A stretch of DNA of 9,574 nt from DTGL01 sp038895395 (GTDB taxonomy: Archaea > Iainarchaeota > Iainarchaeia > Iainarchaeales > DTGL01), in contig JAWANJ010000036.1 of assembly GCA_038895395.1 (NCBI GenBank), positions 1-9,574 on the forward strand, read 5' to 3'. How positions within the stretch are numbered: position 1 is the first letter of the stretch; the number at the start of each line of letters is the position of its first letter. Positions 1-5,735 of this stretch are shown here, in pieces. A model generated the notes under the pieces. It saw only the letters and a program-made list of their open reading frames with translations. It ran no database searches and was not told the DNA's origin. The position numbers and the translations under genes were made by a program.

Positions 1-539
1 ATTGGGAAAACTACACACACAACAAAAAATATCTGCAAGCTTGTAATTTCAAGTGCAAAAAATGCTGAGCCCATCACAACAAAAGCTAGCCACAGAGCTG
101 GCATTAACACTGCACAGGCTATGAAAAGCAGGCTCAGCACAGCAAGCTTTGAGGAATATTCCCTTATCTTTGTTGTTTGTACAGAGGCTAGCTCTTTGCC
201 AAGGAGCTTTAAAGTATCGTTTTTTCTAGAGTAGCCGCTTTTGGCAATCTCGTTAAGATGGCTTAGTACCTTTTTAAATTCGAGAGAGCAGGTGAGAGAT
301 GCAGCATGAGCAAACGCGTCGCTAATGTCCTTTCCTTTTTCTGTTTCTTTAAGGATTTTTGAGAGCTCACCCTTTATCGGTTCTGCTAGCTCATTAGTTA
401 ATTTTTCCAATGATCTCTCGAGCGTAAGACCTGCCAGCAGTTTGGTTCTAAGTGATAATACGAAAAGAGCAAGTTGTCCATCCATTTGCTTTGCCTTTCT
501 TTTGCAAAGATATCTTTCAAGTGCGTTCATCCCAATCAA
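1..539 (-). CDS. TadC/GspF-type secretion platform membrane protein (partial, C terminus outside window)
   Basis: This is an open frame of 179 codons running off the left edge without a stop. The N-terminal ~125 residues are a mostly helical soluble domain with the type II secretion F pattern: a segment reading LALFVLSLRTKLLAGLTLE near residues 23-41, followed by K-G-K-D-I-S-D-A-F at 68-76. Strongly hydrophobic segments follow at about 132-156 and 159-178, with a proline (P147) inside the first. In type IV pilus and Tad systems this family is the inner-membrane platform that works with the motor ATPase encoded just upstream. I place the start at TTG 539 because AAGGAGG lies 7 bases upstream. 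The in-frame ATG at 530 would leave 16 bases, which is long. With the TTG start the gene overlaps the ATPase gene by 23 bases, implying translational coupling. Archaeal homologues usually carry more membrane segments, so much of the protein is missing here. Confidence 0.82.
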   Translation of the reverse strand, partial: MIGMNALERYLCKRKAKQMDGQLALFVLSLRTKLLAGLTLERSLEKLTNELAEPIKGELSKILKETEKGKDISDAFAHAASLTCSLEFKKVLSHLNEIAKSGYSRKNDTLKLLGKELASVQTTKIREYSSKLAVLSLLFIACAVLMPALWLAFVVMGSAFFALEITSLQIFFVVCVVFP

Positions 540-2259
540 CTAGAGGCCTCCTTTCTCTTATTTTTTCTTCAAATTCTTTTGCTTTTTCCTTGATTAGGAT
601 TTGAGCTTTTCTGCCAAAAGTTCTTTCTATCTTCTCGAAAGTTCTGGTGCTTTTGCCAACACGTTCTAGAGAATCTTTTTTGTAGTTGAATGCATAGAGC
701 AGATTCAAAGAGTCACATTCAAGCTCACAAACCTCAATTATTCTTCTATTTTCTATGCACCTGTCTTCTTTCATAACAGGCCAGCGCCTTTGCACAAGTA
801 CAAGGTCTAAAGCGCTTATGTCAATTCTCTTTATTCCTAAAAATTCTAGCCGCTTTATCGTGTCTTCAGCAGAATTTGCATGAAAAGTTGTATAGCTTCC
901 TTTTCCTTGGCCTGCAAGCAGAGTATTTATAAATGCCTTTGATTCCACATTGTTTCTTATCTCGCTTACAACTATCCTGTCAGGACGCATCCTTAGTGAA
1001 TTTTCAATAAGTTTATGCATTCCAACATTTTTTTCCTTACAAACTGAAAGCTTCACCACATGCTTGTGTGGTATCTGAAGCTCCGGGGTTTCTTCAATTA
1101 TTACAATTCTCTCATCTTTTGGCACAAATGTAAAAATTGCATTCAAACTTGTTGTTTTACCGCTTCCAGTGTTGCCTGCAATCATTATTGAACAATCAGT
1201 ATGTATTGCGCACCATAGAAATGCCATTAGTTCCAAGCTAAAAGTTTTGTTTCTTACAAGCTCATCAGATGTAAAACGCTTTATATTGAATTTTCTTATC
1301 GTAAAGCTTGGTTCTCCCACTGAAATTGGTGGCAAAGTGGCATTTATCCTTGAGCCATCCGGAAGCACGCCATTTACACAAGGGCTGTTTAGCGTAAGGC
1401 GTCTCTCACTGTTTCTGAGCATCTTGTTTACTAATGCGCGTACAGTATCTTCACTTGTGAAGCATATGTTTGTGTTGCACCAGCCGAAGATTTGGTGAAA
1501 AACTTTTACTGGTTTTTCTGGGCCTAAGCCAATAAGTGCTATTTCCTCTAATTCCTCATCTTTTAGAATATTATCCAGAGGCCCAAAACCATTGACACAG
1601 CTTTCAAGTATTTTCAGCAAGTAACGCTTTTGCTCATCTTCTAGCAGTACCTCATTTTCAGCGCAAAAATGTTTCAAAGCCTTCTCAATTTCCTCATTAT
1701 TGTAACCATTGTTTTGAAAACCTTCCAAAACCTCTTTTATAAGTTCAGCTTCTTCAATTGAAAGCTCAGGTATTGGTACAAGATACCAGATAGAATTTTC
1801 AGCTTCCACTATCAGTGGCCTTTTTCTATATATTTTTCTCACCTTGGCATCTATGGAGAAGCATTTCCAACCCAACGCGTTTTCAGTAAAATAGGCCTCA
1901 TCTCTGCTTTTGGCTATACTTATCGCTCCTTGGTTGCATTCCCTAATACACACAATGTTGAACTCGTACACTGAACAAAGATCGCACTTGCTTGCTTTAC
2001 CATTTACTATGCTTATTGCATTATAAGGGCATGCCTTTAAGCAAGAACCACAGCCGTTGCATGCTTCTTTATCTATTGCTAGGAGCCTATCTGTTACCTT
2101 GTAAAAAGCATTCTGCTTGCATGCTAACATGCATGGCGCTTCTTCAGGAAAGCAATGTTTGCATCTCAATGAGTTTTCCTTCAAAGAATTTGGACATAAG
2201 ACCAAGCAACTTTTTTCTTTACAGTTTTTGCAAAGTTCTTCCGTTATGCTAAAATGCAT
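517..2259 (-). CDS. Four-[4Fe-4S] ferredoxin fused to type II/IV secretion system ATPase
   Basis: This is a 580-residue single frame (numbering from ATG 2259). Residues 1-115 carry 16 cysteines in four quartets: 10/13/18/22, 33/36/43/47, 67/70/73/77 and 92/95/104/108. This is the four-motif pattern of HycB/DmsB/NrfC-type electron-transfer ferredoxins. Motif 3 is canonical (CNGCGSCLKACP) and motif 4 begins CDLC. After a ~40-residue linker, an archaeal motor-ATPase N domain begins near YLVPIPELS (159-167). The ATPase core has Walker A GNTGSGKT (362-369), an Asp-box-like stretch IVIIEETPEL (385-394), a Walker B region RPDRIVVSEIR (425-435) with Ser where Gly is usual, and a His box TTFHANS (457-463). 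It should power assembly of a pilus-like or secretion apparatus with the platform protein encoded directly downstream. A TTG at 2265 could add two residues, but AAGGGG sits 6 bases before ATG and directly abuts the TTG. The ATPase call is firm. The role of the ferredoxin is unknown. Confidence 0.95.
   Translation of the reverse strand: MHFSITEELCKNCKEKSCLVLCPNSLKENSLRCKHCFPEEAPCMLACKQNAFYKVTDRLLAIDKEACNGCGSCLKACPYNAISIVNGKASKCDLCSVYEFNIVCIRECNQGAISIAKSRDEAYFTENALGWKCFSIDAKVRKIYRKRPLIVEAENSIWYLVPIPELSIEEAELIKEVLEGFQNNGYNNEEIEKALKHFCAENEVLLEDEQKRYLLKILESCVNGFGPLDNILKDEELEEIALIGLGPEKPVKVFHQIFGWCNTNICFTSEDTVRALVNKMLRNSERRLTLNSPCVNGVLPDGSRINATLPPISVGEPSFTIRKFNIKRFTSDELVRNKTFSLELMAFLWCAIHTDCSIMIAGNTGSGKTTSLNAIFTFVPKDERIVIIEETPELQIPHKHVVKLSVCKEKNVGMHKLIENSLRMRPDRIVVSEIRNNVESKAFINTLLAGQGKGSYTTFHANSAEDTIKRLEFLGIKRIDISALDLVLVQRRWPVMKEDRCIENRRIIEVCELECDSLNLLYAFNYKKDSLERVGKSTRTFEKIERTFGRKAQILIKEKAKEFEEKIRERRPLVDWDERT
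547..554 (-). promoter_or_regulatory. Shine-Dalgarno site that decides the TadC-like start
   Basis: The minus strand reads AAAGGAGG here, a strong match to the archaeal 16S rRNA 3' end. It lies inside the 3' end of the ATPase coding region. Spacing is 7 bases to TTG 539 and 16 bases to ATG 530, which favours the TTG start. Confidence 0.65.
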
Positions 2260-2265
2260 TACCAA

Positions 2266-2271
2266 CCCCTT
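2266..2271 (-). promoter_or_regulatory. Shine-Dalgarno site of the ferredoxin-ATPase gene
   Basis: The minus strand reads AAGGGG, 6 bases before ATG 2259 and immediately next to the in-frame TTG 2265. The spacing supports ATG as the start. Confidence 0.5.
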
Positions 2272-2300
2272 AGCAGCCTATAGATAATTAGAAAAAATAG

Positions 2301-2310
2301 ATTTTAAAAA
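2301..2310 (-). promoter_or_regulatory. Possible TATA box for the ATPase-TadC unit
   Basis: The minus strand reads TTTTTAAAAT about 42-51 bases upstream of ATG 2259. With the usual archaeal TATA-to-start distance of about 25 bases, transcription would begin near 2280 and leave a leader of about 20 bases containing the AAGGGG site. The region is AT-rich overall, so this is only suggestive. Confidence 0.3.
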
Positions 2311-2336
2311 CAAACATAAGCAGCAGTATAGAGTGC

Positions 2337-2376
2337 AAAAACAAAAAAGGAAATAGAAAAAGGCAAACTAAAAAAT
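2337..2376 (-). terminator. T-rich archaeal-type terminator after the charged-tail surface protein gene
   Basis: Within 40 bases just after the TAA at 2387-2389 the minus strand has four T runs of 5-6 bases (at 2371-2376 with flanking base 2370, 2357-2361, 2343-2348 and 2337-2341) and no clear hairpin. T-run clusters without a stem are the usual archaeal termination signal. It would separate the surface-protein pair from the ATPase unit. Confidence 0.5.
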
Positions 2377-2386
2377 GTAATTGATT

Positions 2387-4234
2387 TTAAATAGCAATAT
2401 CTCCAGTTCCCTCTTCTTTATTTTCTTCCGGTACTTTTTCCTGTTCTGTTTTTTGCTCTTCTGCCTTGGTTTCACTTACTGATGGTTCAGTTTGTACCTC
2501 TTGTTGTTCCGTTGGTTTTTCTTCAGATGGCTTCACTTCTTCAGAAACCTCTTTAAGTTCTACTGGTTCTTTGAACTTTTCTTCTGGCTTATGCTCCTCA
2601 ATGCGCTTCCGTGGTTTCTTTCTTTTCTTCTTCATTTTTTTCCTTCTAACTTTGTGTTCTTCCTTTTCCTTGCTAATAATTTTGGCAGATGGTGGCATAA
2701 CTTCTTCCTTTTCTTCAACTTCCTCAACTTTTTCCATAACCTCTTCTTTGGCTTTTCTATGCTTTTTCTTTTTCGCAAAGTAATAAACCAAGAACAATGC
2801 CAAAGCAATCAGTATTAGCAAAAGCAAGAGCATAGCATCAAAGGCACCAACACCAACAGTTGGCGTAGTAGTAGGTCTAGGTAAGGCTTTTAGTTTAACA
2901 ATAACATCCAAGGCCCTTGTTTCTCCAGCTTTTAGCGTAACCTCCGCAGTGCCTGAACTATAGCTTTGGCTTTCCTCAACCTTTATTGTGTATGTTCCTG
3001 GATAAAGTATAAATGCAACCTTTCCTTTGTCTGTTGTTTCTTCCCTTACTTTAGTACCGCTATTGTTGTACACACAAACAGTGAATTTCCCTTCAATAAG
3101 CCTACCTTCAGTATCCTTTACACTTACTATGAGTTTTGCTGTGCCAACAACCTTGCTTTCCTCTGTTGCTTGGAATATTGTCCTTGTTTCTGCAAGGTTT
3201 TCAGATTTTAGCTTTGCATCTACCCAATATTCAATGGTTACTGATTGCAATGGTGCAAGCTCTTTTATGACCCATTGAACCATTGGGTCTTGTTGTACAG
3301 TTTCAAACACCATGTTTGATTTTATTTCAGATGCGTTTCTTGCAATATTTTTAGGAATGTACTCTACAATCATCACTTCTTTAAATAGGATATCTTCAGA
3401 CATGTTAGTAACCTTTATTATATAGTGACTTTCATAACGTACATTGTTGTAAATATCAACTATTTTTTCAACTTTTAGTGTTTTCTCAATTTTTATGTAA
3501 TTTATCTGCCCCAAAGCTCTATTTATAAATTCTTGGCTGTAACCTGCTTTTGTAAGTAGGCTTGCAACTTCTTCAACGTTTGGAGTTTGCTGATATGCTG
3601 ACTCAAATATAGTTTCCCTTCTTTCCTCAATTGGCGTTGTTGGTGTTTTAGTAGGTGTAACAGTCAGAGTTGGTGTTGCCTTTGGCGTTGTTGGTGCGCC
3701 GCCTCCAGCACCTGCACCACCTCCGGGAATGGCTGGCGTGGTAGTTGCTGTAGGACTCGGCACTGGTGTTTTTGTTGCTGTAGGTGTTGGGCTCGGAGTT
3801 GGCGAAGGAGTAGCTGTTGGTGTCGGACTTGGACTAGGAGTTGGTGTAGGCGTTGGCATTTCTACTTCAAATTCCAAATCAAGCACATATGGTTCATCTT
3901 CTGTGCCAAAGCCTTCGGGCAAATCAACATCAGGATCAAAAAGGATTGTTTTTTCCACAGCATTGACCCTTTGCGGGGTTTTCATTCTAAATGTGATGTA
4001 ATTTGCCCACATGTCATTTGTTACCATCAGCGTGTATTTTCCAGCAGTGGTAACAGTAGTGCTCCCATCAACTATGCCTTCAACTATGCCTTCAAGTGTT
4101 GTGCCAACAGGTGCATCTTGGCCATTAACCTTAACTCTTCCAGTAAACCATGTTTGTGCATATACACCAAAAAAAGGCTGAAAAAACACAAAAATAGCNN
4201 NNNNNNNNCTTACAAACTTAATACTTCCCCTCAA
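2387..4234 (-). CDS. Membrane-anchored surface protein with Pro/Thr linker and long charged cytoplasmic tail (start region interrupted by N gap)
   Basis: About 615 residues if the 10-N gap has its true length. Order: signal peptide (1-26, ending GVYA before QTW, gap at residues 9-12); beta domain 28-125, beginning FTGRVKVNGQDAPVGT; Pro/Thr/Ser linker 127-202 interrupted by GGGAGAGGGA; short helical segment 203-245; COG1361/DUF11-like beta domain 246-345 (VEYIPKNIA, then DPMVQW and a V-T-I-E-Y strand); PEGA/carboxypeptidase-regulatory-like domain 361-449 ending in GTYTIKVE and KAGETR; transmembrane helix ~465-486; then a ~130-residue tail very rich in Lys and Glu with a basic patch near 528-544. 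The tail should lie in the cytoplasm. The gene begins 20 bases after the stop of its upstream paralogue, so the two are probably co-transcribed. The start is TTG at 4234, with no Shine-Dalgarno before it. A GAGGGG lies just inside, so the real start could be within or near the gap. Function is unknown; a surface adhesin, receptor or envelope-linking role is inferred. Confidence 0.85.
   Translation of the reverse strand: MRGSIKFVXXXXAIFVFFQPFFGVYAQTWFTGRVKVNGQDAPVGTTLEGIVEGIVDGSTTVTTAGKYTLMVTNDMWANYITFRMKTPQRVNAVEKTILFDPDVDLPEGFGTEDEPYVLDLEFEVEMPTPTPTPSPSPTPTATPSPTPSPTPTATKTPVPSPTATTTPAIPGGGAGAGGGAPTTPKATPTLTVTPTKTPTTPIEERRETIFESAYQQTPNVEEVASLLTKAGYSQEFINRALGQINYIKIEKTLKVEKIVDIYNNVRYESHYIIKVTNMSEDILFKEVMIVEYIPKNIARNASEIKSNMVFETVQQDPMVQWVIKELAPLQSVTIEYWVDAKLKSENLAETRTIFQATEESKVVGTAKLIVSVKDTEGRLIEGKFTVCVYNNSGTKVREETTDKGKVAFILYPGTYTIKVEESQSYSSGTAEVTLKAGETRALDVIVKLKALPRPTTTPTVGVGAFDAMLLLLLILIALALFLVYYFAKKKKHRKAKEEVMEKVEEVEEKEEVMPPSAKIISKEKEEHKVRRKKMKKKRKKPRKRIEEHKPEEKFKEPVELKEVSEEVKPSEEKPTEQQEVQTEPSVSETKAEEQKTEQEKVPEENKEEGTGDIAI
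3629..3859 (-). repeat. Low-complexity Pro/Thr/Ser linker with Gly-rich hinge (coding)
   Basis: This encodes about 77 residues dominated by TPTP/SPTP units, with a ten-residue Gly/Ala stretch in the middle (residues 171-180 of the host protein). Such linkers in archaeal surface proteins are extended stalks and often heavily O-glycosylated (known for similar linkers, inferred here). Confidence 0.85.
4199..4208. other. Assembly gap of 10 N
   Basis: Ten unknown bases lie within the signal-peptide codons of the charged-tail surface protein. The flanking frames join correctly only if the gap length is 10 or differs from it by a multiple of 3. Residues before the gap (R, K) and after it (AIFVFFQPFFGVYA) make a sensible signal peptide, so the join is probably right. 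Confidence 0.98.
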
Positions 4235-4254
4235 TTTGTTTTATGTATTATGTA

Positions 4255-5619
4255 TTATTTATGTTTTCTTATTAATATATATATTCCTAACGCTATTCCT
4301 ACAACAACAAAAAATGCAATTACTATTGCCAATATATTTACCAATGAAGATTCTTGTCCTGCGTCCATGTCTTCTTTTTGTGGAACAGTTGGCTCTTTTG
4401 TAGTTTCAGTTGTTTCTTTTGGTGTTTCTTTTACAACAACACACTTCCCGGCTTTGCATTCTTTGTCAATACCGCAAGTTGTGCCGTCAGGAAGCACAGC
4501 GTACTGGCATGTGCCAAGCTCTTCATTATACTCATCTATTGTGCAAGGTTCATTATCATCACAATTTTTACTTTCTTTCACTTCATAAGCAATTGCTGGT
4601 TGCATATCTTTAAGGATAACCTTTAAGTTTTCTAAGTTAGTTTCAGATTCAAGCTCTGCATAGTATTGTACAGAGTTTTCAGCACCTGCTGCGAGGCTAC
4701 CAAGATAAAACTCTATGATAGGATCTTTTATTATAACTGCAAAGTTTTTTTTGCTCTTTATTTTGTCAGAGCTTTCTGCAAGCTCTTTCGGTACTTCTTC
4801 TATTAAGAAAAGATTCTCAATTTTTCTTGAAGAGATATTTTTAACAATTAGATTAACCTCTACTGAAAACCATTTCTTTGTGCCTTGAGTCATTTCTTTT
4901 ATAGTCAACTTTCTTTCAATTTCTATGCTATTTTGAAGATTCTCTATGCTTTTCTTTCTCTGCTCTCTTTTTATAAAGGTTAAAAAGCCACCAAGGTCTT
5001 CTCGCTGCAAACATTTCATAGAATGCTCAAAAACTACCTTTTCCTTTATCTCTTGGGCTGGAGTTTTTCCAGGTGTGCCTCCAGGACTACCTGAACCAGC
5101 ACCACCAGTGGCTCCAGTGCCGCTACCTCCACTACCTGCTTCAGGACTTGGAGTAATTGTTGCAGTAGGTGTTGCTGTTATTGTCACAGTTGGTGTTGGC
5201 GTTGATACTGGAGTAGGAAATGGATTAAATGGACACTTGCGTTGGGTTGTGCTTAAATCCAAACGCTCCACTTGTGCAGGTTGCCATAAAACCTTTTGTT
5301 CTGCCAAGAGATCCTCTATGCAAAATATAACAATCTTTCCTCGATCAATTGATGTGCCTTCAACTGATAGCTTAGGAAACGGACCATAAAAACCTTCTTT
5401 TTCTGTTTCAATTTGGCCTCTTAAGCTTCCATCTATAAAAGCAAATATGTGTGTTCCAGCAGGTGCTGGGTTATTTCCTATTCTTACCTCACCGTAAAAA
5501 GAATGTGGTAGCAAAGGAATTTCAGGAGGTTTTTGGGATGAAACGAGGCCTGAAATTAATGAAAACATTGAAAAAGAAAAAGCAAGCAAGCAAAAAAACC
5601 CCATGATACTTCTTTGCAT
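4255..5619 (-). CDS. Membrane-anchored surface protein with Pro/Thr linker and six-cysteine module
   Basis: 454 residues from ATG 5619. I chose this start because GTGAT (5623-5627) precedes it with 3 bases between, matching the archaeal anti-Shine-Dalgarno; an in-frame TTG at 5640 would add 7 polar residues before the signal peptide. Order: signal peptide 1-28; beta domain 41-124 (FYGEVRIGNNPAPAGT); Thr/Pro linker 134-159 and Gly/Ser hinge 162-183; helical segment 190-230; COG1361/DUF11-like beta domain 236-335 (IEEVPKELA, KDPIIEF); six-cysteine module 353-393 (C353, 359, 371, 382, 388, 393; CDDNEPCTIDE then DGTTC and CKAGKCV), resembling the slime-mould CTDC repeat found in secreted proteins; transmembrane helix ~427-450 and short basic tail RKHK. 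It is a paralogue of the next gene over domains 1-4 and probably the first gene of the same operon. Function unknown; the disulfide-rich module suggests an extracellular binding role. Confidence 0.9.
   Translation of the reverse strand: MQRSIMGFFCLLAFSFSMFSLISGLVSSQKPPEIPLLPHSFYGEVRIGNNPAPAGTHIFAFIDGSLRGQIETEKEGFYGPFPKLSVEGTSIDRGKIVIFCIEDLLAEQKVLWQPAQVERLDLSTTQRKCPFNPFPTPVSTPTPTVTITATPTATITPSPEAGSGGSGTGATGGAGSGSPGGTPGKTPAQEIKEKVVFEHSMKCLQREDLGGFLTFIKREQRKKSIENLQNSIEIERKLTIKEMTQGTKKWFSVEVNLIVKNISSRKIENLFLIEEVPKELAESSDKIKSKKNFAVIIKDPIIEFYLGSLAAGAENSVQYYAELESETNLENLKVILKDMQPAIAYEVKESKNCDDNEPCTIDEYNEELGTCQYAVLPDGTTCGIDKECKAGKCVVVKETPKETTETTKEPTVPQKEDMDAGQESSLVNILAIVIAFFVVVGIALGIYILIRKHK
5059..5214 (-). 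repeat. Thr/Pro linker and Gly/Ser-rich hinge (coding)
   Basis: About 52 residues of TPTPT/TATPT units, followed by GSGGSGTGATGGAGSGSPGG. It has the same position and order (Pro/Thr, then Gly) as the linker of the downstream paralogue, which supports common descent of the two genes. Confidence 0.8.
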
Positions 5620-5642
5620 AATATCACTAAAACCTGCCAAAG

Positions 5643-5652
5643 TTAAATAAAA
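5643..5652 (-). promoter_or_regulatory. Possible TATA box for the surface-protein pair
   Basis: The minus strand reads TTTTATTTAA about 24-33 bases before ATG 5619, in the 95-base intergenic space. At normal archaeal spacing transcription would start within a few bases of the ATG, giving a nearly leaderless mRNA. This conflicts with use of the GTGAT site, so the assignment is weak. Confidence 0.25.
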
Positions 5653-5691
5653 CTATCGCAAATTGGTAACCTGTTGCAAAGCAAAAAAGTT

Positions 5692-5731
5692 AAAAATAAA
5701 AAAAGTAATAAAAAGCCCCTAGCGGGGCCTT
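5692..5731 (-). terminator. Hairpin plus T-run terminator of the giant surface protein gene
   Basis: On the minus strand a perfect 5-bp GC-rich stem, GCCCC (5724-5728 side) with GGGGC (5715-5719 side) around a 4-base loop, starts 7 bases after the stop codon (5736-5738). TTTTT follows at once, then more T runs (about 5698-5704 and 5692-5696). This is the layout of a bacterial-style intrinsic terminator. It acts only leftward, because no T run follows the stem on the plus strand. Confidence 0.75.
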
Positions 5732-5735
5732 AGCT

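Noticed and set aside
1860..2259. Ferredoxin as a separate gene from the ATPase
   Set aside because: No stop, internal ribosome site or sequence gap separates the two parts; the linker leads straight into a typical ATPase N-domain.
3729..4001. Plus-strand Val/Gly-rich frame
   Set aside because: It is the antisense reading of the Pro/Thr linker codons.
3971..4588. Plus-strand open frame of about 205 codons spanning the N gap
   Set aside because: It is antisense to two well-supported minus-strand genes, reads through unknown bases and has no recognisable protein features.
4255..5619. Pilin-type substrate of the secretion motor
   Set aside because: The N terminus is an ordinary Sec signal peptide without a type III prepilin cleavage motif, and the protein has a C-terminal membrane anchor.
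5640..5735. Small gene or RNA in the intergenic region
   Set aside because: Beyond the terminator hairpin and AT-rich promoter-like sequence I see no open frame with a ribosome site and no further stable structure.
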